Assembly (NCBI GenBank): GCA_003611805.1
Contig: RAYM01000011.1
Span: forward strand, 216,243-280,242
Direction of reading: 5' to 3'
DNA length: 64,000 nt
DNA from: a bacterium 1xD42-87
GTDB taxonomy: Bacteria; Bacillota; Clostridia; Lachnospirales; Lachnospiraceae
Part shown: positions 51,875 to 60,736 of the stretch, piece by piece
How the letters are laid out: each line of letters starts with the position of its first letter
Position numbering within the stretch: position 1 is the first letter of the stretch
Notes under the pieces: model-generated
Seen by the model: only the letters and a program-made list of their open reading frames with translations
What the model was told of the DNA's origin: nothing
The model's database searches: none
Translations under genes and position numbers: made by a program

Positions 51875-52720
51875 ATGGAATGGATTGAAAAGTTGAATGA
51901 GGCAATTACCTATATGGAGGAGCATCTGACAGATGAGATAGATTACGAACAGCTTGGAAAAATTGCCTGCTGTTCCTCCTATCATTTTCAGAGAATGTTT
52001 GCCTACATGGCAGGTGTTCCTCTCTCTGAGTACATCCGCAGGAGAAAAATGTCCCTTGCCGCTGTGGATTTGCAGGATAAGAATGCAAAGATCATTGATG
52101 TGGCGGCGAAATACGGATATCAGTCTCCCACTGCTTTCAACAGAGCCTTTCAGTCTGTTCACGGGATAGCGCCCTCTGCCGTAAAAACCGAAGGGGTATC
52201 CGTAAAATCTTTCCCGCCTGTTTCATTTAAAATATTTGTCAAAGGAGTGGAAGAAATGAATTATCGGATCGAAACGAAGGACGCATTCCGTATTGTCGGG
52301 GTGTCTGTCCCGCTACAAAAAAATATCGAGGAAAATTTTGCGGTGATTCCGTCTAAGTGGGGAGAAGTTTCCGCTGACGGCACTTTGCAGAGGCTGGCCG
52401 GCATGATGGATACACCGCTTATGGGTGTGCTGGGGATCAGCACCTGCAATGACGAGGAGCCCTGGAGATACTATATTGCGGTATCTTCCACACAGGAAGC
52501 GGCGGGATTTGAAGAATATACGGTGCCAGCGGCTACCTGGGCAATCTTTCCCGGTGAAGGTACGAATCAGTCCATTCAGGAACTTGAGCGGCGCATTGTG
52601 ACAGAGTGGCTGCCGACGTCAGGATATGAATACGGAAATGCACCTGATGTTGAGGTTTACATCAGCCCTGATCCGCAGAATGCGAAATACGAGGTGTGGA
52701 TACCTGTTGTAAAAAAATAG
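51875..52720 (+). CDS. AraC family regulator with C-terminal effector-binding domain
   Basis: 281 residues. N-terminal double helix-turn-helix AraC domain (EHLTDEIDYEQLGKIACCSSYHFQRMF ... GYQSPTAFNRAFQSVHGIAPSA) then a GyrI-like effector domain from about residue 125 (YRIETKDAFRIVGVSVPL ... YEVWIPVVKK). Start 51875 is behind AGGAGG. Ligand unknown. Its effector half resembles the stand-alone proteins at 47337-48487. Confidence 0.92.
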   Translation: MEWIEKLNEAITYMEEHLTDEIDYEQLGKIACCSSYHFQRMFAYMAGVPLSEYIRRRKMSLAAVDLQDKNAKIIDVAAKYGYQSPTAFNRAFQSVHGIAPSAVKTEGVSVKSFPPVSFKIFVKGVEEMNYRIETKDAFRIVGVSVPLQKNIEENFAVIPSKWGEVSADGTLQRLAGMMDTPLMGVLGISTCNDEEPWRYYIAVSSTQEAAGFEEYTVPAATWAIFPGEGTNQSIQELERRIVTEWLPTSGYEYGNAPDVEVYISPDPQNAKYEVWIPVVKK

Positions 52721-52871
52721 AAAAAACCATGAGAAGTTATTTCCAGCATAGCGGCTTACGATTCAGACATACTACATAGTAATCGTAACTGCACAGCTTT
52801 TGTGGTTATGATGAACAATCAGTCTCTCATTAATTATTCAGGGGTTGATGTCTTATGAAGGGGGAAGGGAA

Positions 52872-53096
52872 ATGAGAAACAGAGCATTGGACTGCCTTGC
52901 CCTGACGATTGCCATTATCGGCGCTATCAACTGGGGATTGATCGGACTTTTCAGCTTTGACCTTGTGGCATTTATTTTCGGTAACATGTCATGGTTTTCC
53001 AGAATCATTTACGCCCTGGTGGGTATCGCCGGACTGTATATTATCACATTCTATATGTACACGAACGGCAATTTGGCAGAGTCAGACAAGGCATAA
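52872..53096 (+). CDS. DUF378 (YuzA-like) small membrane protein
   Basis: 74 residues, two membrane helices with the family signature LTIAIIGAINWGLIGLFSFDLVA. Start 52872 is behind GGGGAAGGG. Function unknown. Ends at a bidirectional terminator shared with rsfS. Confidence 0.88.
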   Translation: MRNRALDCLALTIAIIGAINWGLIGLFSFDLVAFIFGNMSWFSRIIYALVGIAGLYIITFYMYTNGNLAESDKA

Positions 53097-53123
53097 GTAC
53101 GGACAGAAGAAAACTGCAAAGAG

Positions 53124-53170
53124 AAAAACAGAACCGGTGGTGTCTGATCAGATGCCCCGGTTCTGTTTTT
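53124..53170. terminator. Bidirectional terminator
   Basis: AAAAACAGAACCGG and CCGGTTCTGTTTTT arms give a U-run in both directions, between the convergent DUF378 and rsfS genes. Confidence 0.9.
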
Positions 53171-53178
53171 TAAACGGG

Positions 53179-53535
53179 TTATTTGCCTTCCAGTGCGTTC
53201 TTGTCTGTCAGCACGCCGTCCCGCCAGATTCGTTCCAGATCATAGAACAGACGGTTCTCCCTGTCAAAAATATGGATGATCACGTCCTGAAAGTCCATCA
53301 GAATCCAGTTAGCGTTCTGGTAACCTTCCATCTGTCTTAAGTTTACGCCTGCCCTGCCGAGCACTTCCGAAACATTGTCCGACATAGCCTGTATCTGGCT
53401 TTTATTGCTGCCGTCCGCAATGATAAAATAGTCTGCAATGGTAGAGATGTCACTGATATCAATGATACGGATATCCTCCGCCTTTTTATCTTCCAGCGCA
53501 TTTACTGCCATAAGTGCTGTTTCCTTCGTGTTCAT
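53179..53535 (-). CDS. rsfS: Ribosomal silencing factor RsfS
   Basis: 118 residues. Binds ribosomal protein L14 and blocks subunit joining in starvation. Motifs: DIRIIDISDISTIADYFIIADGSN and GYQNANWILMDFQDVIIHIF with the conserved Trp. Follows yqeK as in nearly all Firmicutes; last gene of the minus-strand cluster. Confidence 0.95.
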   Translation of the reverse strand: MNTKETALMAVNALEDKKAEDIRIIDISDISTIADYFIIADGSNKSQIQAMSDNVSEVLGRAGVNLRQMEGYQNANWILMDFQDVIIHIFDRENRLFYDLERIWRDGVLTDKNALEGK

Positions 53536-53599
53536 AACAAGTACCTTACCTTTCTTTGAGTCATATTGATAACAGCATAATTTTATAAATGCTGCTCCT

Positions 53600-54184
53600 C
53601 TATCTTTTATAGTACTGATATGTCCTGTTTGTCATATCATCCACCTGTCCGTCCGTGGTTCGCAGATAGGCAAGCGTGTCTGCCAGTATTTTTTCCATGG
53701 CACTGTCCAGATCCTGATAAGCGAGTCTTCGGATCAGACTTAAGTCTCTGTTCTGCTTTCGTCCGGGTTCAATGTAATCTGCAATATAGACCATTTTCTC
53801 CAGCCTGCTCATATCGGGACGGCCTGTCGTGTGATAACGGATTGCGTTTAGTATGTCCCCATCCGTCACACCATATTTGCGCTCCGCAAGATAAGCGCCG
53901 GCTTTTGCATGTAAAAGCGCGGTCGGATTGCTGCGCTCTACTGCTGTCACGTTGAGTCGGGCTTTCTCGCAGATCGCTACCAGCTCCGACCCATGCATGG
54001 ATTTGGCGCAGTCGTGCAAAAGCCCCGCGATCATGGCTTTTTCCATATCTTCAGCGTGGGCCATTGCCAGTGCAGCGGCTGTATAAGCCACTCCCAAAGT
54101 GTGCGTGTAGCGTCCGGTGGACAGTTCTTTTTCCATAGCCCGGCGCAGTTTTTCTATTTCTGACTGATGATGATTCTGACTCAT
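53600..54184 (-). CDS. yqeK: HD-domain hydrolase YqeK (Ap4A hydrolase type)
   Basis: 194 residues. HD-domain motifs H in YTHTLGVAYTA, LLHDCAKSM, and H in ALLHAKAGAYLAE; a C-terminal YIADYIEPGR typical of YqeK. Symmetrically cleaves diadenosine tetraphosphate in studied homologues. Between nadD and rsfS. Confidence 0.93.
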   Translation of the reverse strand: MSQNHHQSEIEKLRRAMEKELSTGRYTHTLGVAYTAAALAMAHAEDMEKAMIAGLLHDCAKSMHGSELVAICEKARLNVTAVERSNPTALLHAKAGAYLAERKYGVTDGDILNAIRYHTTGRPDMSRLEKMVYIADYIEPGRKQNRDLSLIRRLAYQDLDSAMEKILADTLAYLRTTDGQVDDMTNRTYQYYKR

Positions 54185-54220
54185 GAAAGTATCCTTTCTC
54201 TTCCCGGAAACATTGTTTTA

Positions 54221-54907
54221 TTACGAATCCTTTTCATAGAGATGATTCTGCCAGATATATACAGCAACCGCCTCCGGCACAAGTCCTTGCAGGGATTTCC
54301 CTGCTTTCACCATCGCCCGGATCTGTGTGGAGGATATGTCCATACCGGCAAATTCTAACAACTTCACAGAAGCATGGTATTTTTCCTGCAGATACCGCAC
54401 CTGCTCGCTAAAGTGCGGCTGCTGTTCCTGTGTTTGCTTGCCTGATTTACGCATTCCGCTCTCAGAAGTCCCGTCTTTTACAGAAAGTGTTACTGTCGTC
54501 CGCACCGCCGCCAGAACCGTACAGTTCTGAAAAATCAGCGCCGGATTCTTCCAGTCCTCCATGGCATACAGGCTGTCCGCTCCCAGAATAAAATAATAGT
54601 CTGCTTCGGGATCGGCCGCTTTGAGTTTTTGCAGGGTATCACAAGTGTAAGTGTTCTTCCCAAGCGCTGCGTCCGAAGCCTCCATTTCAGACAGCTCAAA
54701 ACCAGGAATATCTTTGATGGCAAGCGCTGTCATCTCACAGCGCGTCTGTATGGGCAGGACTTCTCTCTGATCTTTCATGTAAGGGATGCCGCTTGGCATG
54801 AACAGCACTTTTTCCAGTGCAAACTGCTCTCTCGCCTTATCTGCAATCGCCAGATGTCCATTGTGAATGGGATTAAAGGTGCCTCCCATAATGCCGATTC
54901 GTCTCAT
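54221..54907 (-). CDS. nadD: Nicotinate-nucleotide adenylyltransferase NadD
   Basis: NAD biosynthesis. MRRIGIMGGTFNPIHNGHLAIAD with the nucleotidyltransferase HIGH-like motif, ADSLYAMEDWKNP, and ISSTQIR near the C-terminus. Start 54907; the open frame continues upstream into yhbY but without support. 228 residues, about 20-30 longer than usual because of a polar insert near TTVTLSVKDGTSESGMRKSG. Confidence 0.93.
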   Translation of the reverse strand: MRRIGIMGGTFNPIHNGHLAIADKAREQFALEKVLFMPSGIPYMKDQREVLPIQTRCEMTALAIKDIPGFELSEMEASDAALGKNTYTCDTLQKLKAADPEADYYFILGADSLYAMEDWKNPALIFQNCTVLAAVRTTVTLSVKDGTSESGMRKSGKQTQEQQPHFSEQVRYLQEKYHASVKLLEFAGMDISSTQIRAMVKAGKSLQGLVPEAVAVYIWQNHLYEKDS

Positions 54908-54932
54908 GCGGTTCCCCCTCTGCGCTTCTGCT

Positions 54933-55229
54933 TTACCTGGGCAGCACAATCTTCGGATTCTTCTTATCCGGCTTGTAGAGGATGATCTTCTTGCCAATTA
55001 CCTGCACAACTGTGGAATGGGTTCTCTCCGCCACCATCTCCCCAATCGCCCGTGGATCGTCCGCACAGTTTTTCAGGACCGCGATCTTTAAAAGCTCCCT
55101 CGTGTTGAAAGCGTCCGCGACCGACTCAGTAAATTCCGGCGTCAGACTGGACTTTCCGACCTGAAAAATTGTGTCTATGCCGTTTGCCAGACTCTTTAAA
55201 TGCGCTCTCTGCTTGCTCGTCAATTCCAT
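54933..55229 (-). CDS. yhbY: YhbY/CRS1-YhbY-type RNA-binding protein
   Basis: 98 residues; GKSSLTPEFTESVADAFNTRELLKIAVLKN and VVQVIGKKIILYKPDKKN are the CRM-domain motifs including the GxxG-like turn. Associated with ribosome assembly. Lies between obg and nadD. Confidence 0.93.
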   Translation of the reverse strand: MELTSKQRAHLKSLANGIDTIFQVGKSSLTPEFTESVADAFNTRELLKIAVLKNCADDPRAIGEMVAERTHSTVVQVIGKKIILYKPDKKNPKIVLPR

Positions 55230-55290
55230 ATGTTACTATCTCCTTCTCGTACTCGAACTAAAGCTTGGTCTGCCTGCTCACAAAACCACG

Positions 55291-56583
55291 CTACTTGTAG
55301 TAATCAAAAGAAAGCCCATACATCCTTACGGTGCTGCCCTCCTTGATGTCAAGCGCCTCAAGCTGCTCTAAAATGCCCTGTTTGCGCAAAAAATCCTGAA
55401 AGAACTTGAAGCCCTTTTCAGATTCCAGATTGGTGTAGGAAAGCATCTTTTCAATGCGCGGCCCCTCCACCACATACTCGTCCGCCTCCTCGTCGTAGAC
55501 CACGGTAAAAGGCTCCTTATCAATGTCAAAATGGAACTCCGGGAAGAACTCCTGTTCAAACGTCAGCGGTCTGCTGTCTTCCATCTCGCCCAGACGGTTG
55601 TTTACAGCGTAGAGAAGCTCTCTGACGCCTTGGCCGCTGACGGCGGAAATGGCGTAGACAGGAATGCCCTGTGGCTCAAATTCCGCTTTCAGCTTCTCCA
55701 CGGGATCATCGTCCTTCTCGTAGATCATATCGATCTTGTTTGCCGCAATGATCTGGGGTCTTTCGGCAAGCGTCTGGTCGTAGGCCGCGAGCTCTTTGTT
55801 GATGGCGTAGATATCCGCTACGGGATCGCGTCCCTCCGCGGAAGCCGCGTCCACGATATGCACGATCAGTCTGGTCCGCTCAATATGGCGCAAAAACTCG
55901 TGCCCAAGCCCTACGCCCTCCGACGCGCCCTCGATCAGTCCGGGGATATCGGCGATCACAAAGCCCTTGGCGTCCTCCAGATCCACCACGCCCAGATTGG
56001 GATTTAAGGTGGTAAAGTGATAGTTGGCGATTTTGGGTCTGGCGTTCGTCACCCTCGACAAAAAGGTGGATTTTCCCACATTAGGAAAGCCCACAAGCCC
56101 CACGTCAGCGATTACTTTAAGTTCTAACAGCAGTTCCAGTTCTTTTGCGGGCTGACCGGGCTGGGCGTATTTGGGCGCCTGCATGGTGCTAGTGGCGTAG
56201 TGCTGGTTGCCGCTGCCGCCGCGCCCGCCTTTCAGAAGAAGAAAACGTCTGTTTTCGCCGGACATGTCGGTGATGACTTTGCCACTCTCCGCCTCACGGA
56301 TTACGGTGCCCTCCGGCACTTTGATGACGATATCCTCGCCGTTTTTGCCGGCACAGTTCTTCTTGCCGCCCTCCTCGCCGTTTTTCGCACAGTATTTGCG
56401 GACGTGCCGGAAATCTGTCAGCGTATTCAATCCCTCGTCCACCTCAAAGTAGACGCTGCCGCCGTTTCCGCCGTCGCCGCCGTCGGGACCGCCGTTCGGC
56501 ACATATTTCTCACGCCGGAAAGAGACGTGACCGTCGCCGCCCTTGCCGCTTTTCACATATATTTTCGCATGATCTGCAAACAT
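55291..56583 (-). CDS. obg: GTPase Obg/CgtA
   Basis: 430 residues. N-terminal glycine-rich Obg fold (about 1-158), G domain with G1 GFPNVGKSTF, DIPGLIEGASEGVGLGHEFLRHIERT and NKID, and a C-terminal OCT domain (about 345-430). Ribosome assembly and stress GTPase. Between it and rpmA lies a terminator and a copy of the dispersed repeat, so it may have a separate transcript from the L21-L27 genes. Confidence 0.97.
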   Translation of the reverse strand: MFADHAKIYVKSGKGGDGHVSFRREKYVPNGGPDGGDGGNGGSVYFEVDEGLNTLTDFRHVRKYCAKNGEEGGKKNCAGKNGEDIVIKVPEGTVIREAESGKVITDMSGENRRFLLLKGGRGGSGNQHYATSTMQAPKYAQPGQPAKELELLLELKVIADVGLVGFPNVGKSTFLSRVTNARPKIANYHFTTLNPNLGVVDLEDAKGFVIADIPGLIEGASEGVGLGHEFLRHIERTRLIVHIVDAASAEGRDPVADIYAINKELAAYDQTLAERPQIIAANKIDMIYEKDDDPVEKLKAEFEPQGIPVYAISAVSGQGVRELLYAVNNRLGEMEDSRPLTFEQEFFPEFHFDIDKEPFTVVYDEEADEYVVEGPRIEKMLSYTNLESEKGFKFFQDFLRKQGILEQLEALDIKEGSTVRMYGLSFDYYK

Positions 56584-56609
56584 GATTTCTCTCCGTTATC
56601 ATAAAATCG

Positions 56610-56693
56610 AGCAGGGAAACGATATTCCCTACTCGCCGCGCGCCCCATCGCCGCTTTAGCGGCATGTTTCCTCTGCATGGGCTGCGCATAAAA
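56610..56693 (-). repeat. Structured dispersed repeat, copy 2
   Basis: Inverted copy of 24811-24898. Read on the minus strand it keeps ATGCGCAGCCC, ATGCAGAGG, ATGCCGCTAAAGCGGCG, ATGGG, CGCGCGGCGAGTAGGGAA and TTCCCTGCT. It starts immediately after the U-tract of the rpmA terminator and ends 26 bases before the obg start codon. Confidence 0.8.
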
Positions 56694-56725
56694 GAAAAGC
56701 TCCAAACACCAGTATGTTCGGAGCT
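56690..56725 (-). terminator. Intrinsic terminator after rpmA
   Basis: Minus strand: AGCTCC...GGAGCT with inner AACA/TGTT, followed by TTTTCTTTT. Confidence 0.8.
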
Positions 56726-56739
56726 GTCTCTTAGGCTTC

Positions 56740-57024
56740 TTACTTCTCTACGGGATAAACAGACGCCTTTTTCTTGTCTCTTCCCATTCTCTCGAAACGA
56801 AGAACACCGTCTACCAAGGCAAACAGCGTATCGTCCCCGCCTCTTCCCACATTTACGCCGGGATGAATCTTGGTTCCGCGCTGTCTGTATAAGATGTTTC
56901 CTGCCTTCACAAACTGACCGTCAGCTCTCTTCGCGCCTAATCTCTTGGATTCGGAATCGCGTCCGTTCTTGGTGGAGCCGACACCCTTCTTATGAGCAAA
57001 AAATTGAAGGTTCATATTCAACAT
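56740..57024 (-). CDS. rpmA: 50S ribosomal protein L27, with cleavable N-terminus
   Basis: 94 residues. The start [14 protein letters not shown] carries the Firmicutes N-terminal extension ending LQFF-A, which the protease Prp removes so that the mature AHKKG end reaches the peptidyl-transferase centre. Core motifs [11 protein letters not shown] and [15 protein letters not shown] is 9 bases before the ATG. Its neighbour encodes Prp. Confidence 0.97.
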   Translation of the reverse strand: MLNMNLQFFAHKKGVGSTKNGRDSESKRLGAKRADGQFVKAGNILYRQRGTKIHPGVNVGRGGDDTLFALVDGVLRFERMGRDKKKASVYPVEK

Positions 57025-57028
57025 GGTA

Positions 57029-57361
57029 TTACACCTCCTTAAATGTCAATTTACAATGTTTTTTCCCGTACTGTGCCTCAATCCGGCTCAGTCCGAGCGC
57101 AAGGGAATCCATTAATGCAACGGAGGTTTCAAGCAGAGGCTGCCTTAAGAAAGTACAACTGATTCTTCCCGCCTTTTCATCCGCATCCACCTGTATCGGC
57201 TCCTTCGTGATCTCCTCAAGGGCGTTCACCGTGTTGATCACAAGAACCGAAATAGCCGCGCAGACGATATCCTGACCGTAGTCTGCATACGCCGCGTGCC
57301 CGTCGCACATAAATTTCCGATATTCTCCTGCCTTGCTTTTATAAATGGTAATCTCGGTCAT
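57029..57361 (-). CDS. prp: Ribosomal-processing cysteine protease Prp
   Basis: 110 residues. His in [20 protein letters not shown] and the following Cys form the catalytic pair. It cleaves the L27 N-terminal extension. Encoded between L21 and L27, overlapping the L21 stop by one base. Confidence 0.96.
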   Translation of the reverse strand: MTEITIYKSKAGEYRKFMCDGHAAYADYGQDIVCAAISVLVINTVNALEEITKEPIQVDADEKAGRISCTFLRQPLLETSVALMDSLALGLSRIEAQYGKKHCKLTFKEV

Positions 57362-57666
57362 TACGCGTTGATCTTGTCAATCTTGATCTGCGTATAGAGC
57401 TGTCTGTGACCATTTTTCTTGTGGTAGCCGGTTTTTCTCTTATACTTGTAAACGATGACTTTCTTGCCCTTACCCTGATCCGTAACGGTTCCGGTAACAG
57501 TCGCATTCGCCACATCGCCTGCAACTTTGAGTTCCTTATCGCTGACCGCGATCACCTGATCGAAGGTAACGGTAGAACCAACCTCAACGTCCAGCTTCTC
57601 CACTCTGATCTCATCGCCCTCGGATACCTTGTACTGTTTTCCGCCTGTTGCAATGATTGCGTACAT
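57361..57666 (-). CDS. rplU: 50S ribosomal protein L21
   Basis: 101 residues, [25 protein letters not shown] and [11 protein letters not shown]. Start 57666 is preceded by GGAGGTGTGCAG. First gene of the rplU-prp-rpmA transcript. Confidence 0.97.
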   Translation of the reverse strand: MYAIIATGGKQYKVSEGDEIRVEKLDVEVGSTVTFDQVIAVSDKELKVAGDVANATVTGTVTDQGKGKKVIVYKYKRKTGYHKKNGHRQLYTQIKIDKINA

Positions 57667-57759
57667 ATCTGCACACCTCCTATTCATGGACATCCGTCCA
57701 TTTACTCGCTAACTGTGGTGATGCCAAAAGACATACTTCTACCTCGTTATGCGGCACAC
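57667..57759 (-). promoter_or_regulatory. 5' leader of rplU
   Basis: A leader of about 90 bases between promoter and L21 start, with a TGGAC-GGAT-GTCCA hairpin just upstream of the ribosome-binding site. Firmicutes L21 mRNAs often carry an autoregulatory leader; this is consistent but not proven. Confidence 0.45.
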
Positions 57760-57765
57760 TTAATT

Positions 57766-57794
57766 ATCATATACATATTATGCCAGTTTGTCAA
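57766..57794 (-). promoter_or_regulatory. Promoter of rplU
   Basis: Minus strand: consensus TTGACA (57794-57789) and TATGAT (57771-57766), 17-bp spacer. Confidence 0.75.
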
Positions 57795-57882
57795 TCAATT
57801 TTTTGCGCCATTTCTATTTTCCCTGTAACAGGTCAGCCATAGCTGATAAGAGGGACGAGTCATGCCCGCATAAAGGAATGCC

Positions 57883-58404
57883 TTAATCCGGGCTGTTCTT
57901 TGCGCGTAACGTAAGCAACGGTTCCAGCTCTTCATCCGTATAATAAAAAAACAGAAGAACCGCCAGTACCGCCACACCGACGGTAATATAAATGTCCGCC
58001 ACGTTGAATTTCGGAAAATCGATGGGCACAAAATAGATAAAGTCCACCACATAGTTCCGGCTTACCCTGTCGATCAGGTTCCCAACCGCACCGCTTATGA
58101 TAAGCAGCATACAGAGCCGCATCGGGACAAAACGCTTCCCGCCCGGCAGGGTAAGATATTTCCACACAAGAAGCAAGGTGACAAGCGTTGTCAGGCAGAT
58201 CAGAAGAGTCTGTCTGCCGGCAAAGGAACTGAAGGCGGCCCCTGTGTTTTCCAGATAGGAAAATTCCAGCACACGGCGGATAATCACGAAGGATTCCTGC
58301 CCTTTCAGGTGGGAAATGGCAAGCCGTTTGGTGTACTGATCTGCAAGAAGCAGGCTGCATAATGCAATTACGGACAAAATAAGATGTTGTTTCTTTATTT
58401 TCAT
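57883..58404 (-). CDS. lspA: Lipoprotein signal peptidase, copy 2
   Basis: 173 residues with all LspA motifs: DQYTKRLA, NTGAAFSS, GNLIDRVS, VVDFIYF...FNVADIYIT, including both catalytic aspartates. It differs considerably from the 15001-15528 copy. Start 58404 has only a distant AAGGA; no better start is obvious. It stands between the ribosomal genes and a NUDIX gene. Confidence 0.92.
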   Translation of the reverse strand: MKIKKQHLILSVIALCSLLLADQYTKRLAISHLKGQESFVIIRRVLEFSYLENTGAAFSSFAGRQTLLICLTTLVTLLLVWKYLTLPGGKRFVPMRLCMLLIISGAVGNLIDRVSRNYVVDFIYFVPIDFPKFNVADIYITVGVAVLAVLLFFYYTDEELEPLLTLRAKNSPD

Positions 58405-58481
58405 GTTGAAAACAGAACGTTCCTTTCTCCTGAAATTACCAATGCTTCGCAAAGAAATGACTGATCCAGTCAAAAAATTCG

Positions 58482-59057
58482 CTATTTTAGAAATGAAGGA
58501 TTCCCGTCATGGACTCCCTGAAAAAAGTAAGCGGCGATCTGGGCGCGGGAACTGAACTCTTCCGTCTCCAACAGTTCCCGCACCTCCTCTTTCGTATAAA
58601 AATCTGCGGTAATCTGTTCGTTTTCCGAAGTGTGATCCTCAAAGTTTCCTTCCGCCTCCACAAAGGCAATCTGCGTTTTCACATCGGAGAACGCGACTGC
58701 GGCAAAGGAAGGCGGCAGAATGCTGTGAATTTTTTTCACGCCAAGCCCTGTCTCCTCGTAAAGTTCTCTCTGGATGCATTCTTCCAGAGACTCCCCCTCG
58801 TTGAGCATACCCGCGCACAGATTGTACACGAAACGGTTGACACCCATCCGAAATTCCCGGAGAAGCAGCATTTTCCCCTCATGGAAAGCGACAATGGAGA
58901 CGCCGCTGACATGCTGTCCGATCGCTTCCGGACCGGAAATCTCATGCCGGCTGACGATCTCATACTTTTTCTCATGCCCTGCCTTATTCTGGTAGGTCAG
59001 CTCATAGTTTTTCAGGTATTTCCCGTCCTTTACTTTTTCCATATGTAATAGTTTCAT
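58482..59057 (-). CDS. NUDIX hydrolase, ADP-ribose pyrophosphatase type
   Basis: 191 residues. NUDIX box GESLEECIQRELYEETGLGV; the preceding VSGVSIVAFHEGKMLLLREFRMGVNRFVYNLCAGML fits the ADP-ribose pyrophosphatase group. Substrate is inferred. Follows the RNase E/G gene on the same strand. Confidence 0.9.
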   Translation of the reverse strand: MKLLHMEKVKDGKYLKNYELTYQNKAGHEKKYEIVSRHEISGPEAIGQHVSGVSIVAFHEGKMLLLREFRMGVNRFVYNLCAGMLNEGESLEECIQRELYEETGLGVKKIHSILPPSFAAVAFSDVKTQIAFVEAEGNFEDHTSENEQITADFYTKEEVRELLETEEFSSRAQIAAYFFQGVHDGNPSFLK

Positions 59058-59132
59058 GCCAGCCCATTTCCTTTCTACAGCATCCCCATTTTCTCTGTTC
59101 CATAGCTTGTGGCAAAGTCTTTTTTCAGCCGC

Positions 59133-60326
59133 CTATTGGCTTCGTAACTGCTCGGCAAGACTCGGCGCAACCTTTTTTCGGGTCAGCTCCATCAGCCCCA
59201 GGGCAGTCATATCCAGCGCCCTTGCGGGAATGGGATCCTTCTTCAGGAGCTCCCGCATATACTCTAACAGCGCCGTCTCCCGTTCCCTGCTTTTCAGATT
59301 GATAAAATCCACGAGAATCATGCCGGACAGATTTCGTGCCCGCAAATGCACGGCGATCATTTCAGCCGCCTCCCTGTTGATGCGGTAAAAGGTTTCCTCC
59401 CTGTCTTTCCCGGACTCATACTTTCCCGTATTGACGTCGATGGAAATCAATGCCTCCGTAGGCTCGATCACCAGATAACCGCCCGATTTCAGCCATACCT
59501 TTTTATCGGTAAGTTCCTGCAGGCGCTGTTCCACCGAGTACAGCTTATAGAGCGGTAAAAGGGAATCCTCATAAAGCCGGAGCGAAATATCCGCCTTCCG
59601 GCAAGGTTCCAGAAGGGTTTCGTACACTTCCGGGAGATCGGTTATGACCTCCTCATATTCGGTCCGATAGGCGTTTGTCACAAAGGAAACATAATCCGGC
59701 TTATTCCGGTACAGACAGCTGTAACAGGTGCGGGACGGCGTAATCTCCAGAATATGAGCCAGCGTATCCGCCAGGAAACGCGCCTCCTCCAGAAGGGCGT
59801 CCTCACCGTCAAGCGTTCCGGCGTTCGTCCGCACAATGAGCCGGAAACGCCCGGAAATCTGTTTCAGCTCTTCCAATTCCCGAAAATGCGCATGTTTTGC
59901 AGCGTCCAGTTTGGCGGAAACCTGCACGCCGTCCTTAGAGCCTTTCGGTTTTATGCTGACCACCGTATACTGGCCGGACAGGGAAAGTTTCGTCGTCACA
60001 CCGGCAAGTTTCGTTTTCATCGGCTCTTTGGTGACCTGTACGAGCAGTTCATCACCTGCCTTTAAGCTGCCGTCCGGCTTTCTGTTTAACACAAAAGCGG
60101 AGGCTGCGTCGGTGATCGGAAGAAAGGTCAGGTTCCTGCCGCCCAAGTCGACAAAAGCCGCGCTGATATTTGGGGAAATGCTCTGTACCTTGCCAATGTA
60201 AATATCTCCTAATGTGACCGCCGCTTCCTGCTGCGCCCGGGCGGCAAGAATCCGATTGCCGCTTATTAGGAGACTGAGGCGTTTTTTATGCAGTTTCAGA
60301 ATAAGAATCTTGCCGTTTGAACCCAT
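59133..60326 (-). CDS. rng: Ribonuclease E/G family protein, lacking the zinc-link
   Basis: 397 residues. S1-type RNA-binding start (DIYIGKVQSISPNISAAFVDLGG), then the catalytic region with SIDVNTGKY and ILVDFINLKS bearing the two metal-binding aspartates. The chain ends RKKVAPSLAEQLRSQ, before where RNase E/G has its CPxC zinc-link, so dimer/tetramer assembly must differ. Involved in rRNA/mRNA processing in the family. Confidence 0.9.
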   Translation of the reverse strand: MGSNGKILILKLHKKRLSLLISGNRILAARAQQEAAVTLGDIYIGKVQSISPNISAAFVDLGGRNLTFLPITDAASAFVLNRKPDGSLKAGDELLVQVTKEPMKTKLAGVTTKLSLSGQYTVVSIKPKGSKDGVQVSAKLDAAKHAHFRELEELKQISGRFRLIVRTNAGTLDGEDALLEEARFLADTLAHILEITPSRTCYSCLYRNKPDYVSFVTNAYRTEYEEVITDLPEVYETLLEPCRKADISLRLYEDSLLPLYKLYSVEQRLQELTDKKVWLKSGGYLVIEPTEALISIDVNTGKYESGKDREETFYRINREAAEMIAVHLRARNLSGMILVDFINLKSRERETALLEYMRELLKKDPIPARALDMTALGLMELTRKKVAPSLAEQLRSQ

Positions 60327-60358
60327 GGCGCGGTTGTCTCCTTTTTAATTTTAAAGTT

Positions 60359-60384
60359 CAAGGACTATGTTGCCATAGCCCTTG
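60359..60384 (-). terminator. Possible terminator of the merR-ybjQ pair
   Basis: CAAGG-GCTATG-GCAA-CATAGT-CCTTG on the minus strand; the following T-run is weak (AACTTT). Confidence 0.45.
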
Positions 60385-60421
60385 CATGTTGTCAATGCGT
60401 TTCATGGAAAAACGGGGTCAG

Positions 60422-60736
60422 TCAAAGCTTATATTTCACCGCCGTCCCGTAGGCGATCACTTCCGCCGCGCCCTGCATGATGGAGGAAGACGCGTAGCGG
60501 ATGTTGATAATGGCATCCGCTCCCATAGTTTCCGCCTCATCCACCATGCGCTTGATGGCAATCTGCCTTGCCTGATTGAGCATTTCCGTGTATTCCTTCA
60601 GTTCTCCGCCGACAAGCGTTTTGATGCCTGCCATGAAATCGCGTCCCACGTTTCTGCACTGGACGACGTTCCCTTTGACAATTCCCAATGTTTCCAGTTC
60701 TTTTCCTGTGATAAAATCAGTATTTACGAGCAGCAT
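60422..60736 (-). CDS. YbjQ/UPF0145 family protein
   Basis: 104 residues: LVNTDFITGKELETLGIVKGNVVQCRNVGRDF and ADAIINIRYASSSIMQGAAEVIAYGTAV are diagnostic of the YbjQ family (pentameric, sometimes called heavy-metal-binding). Start 60736 is behind GGAGGAG and lies inside the end of the MerR gene. Probably controlled by that regulator. Confidence 0.92.
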   Translation of the reverse strand: MLLVNTDFITGKELETLGIVKGNVVQCRNVGRDFMAGIKTLVGGELKEYTEMLNQARQIAIKRMVDEAETMGADAIINIRYASSSIMQGAAEVIAYGTAVKYKL

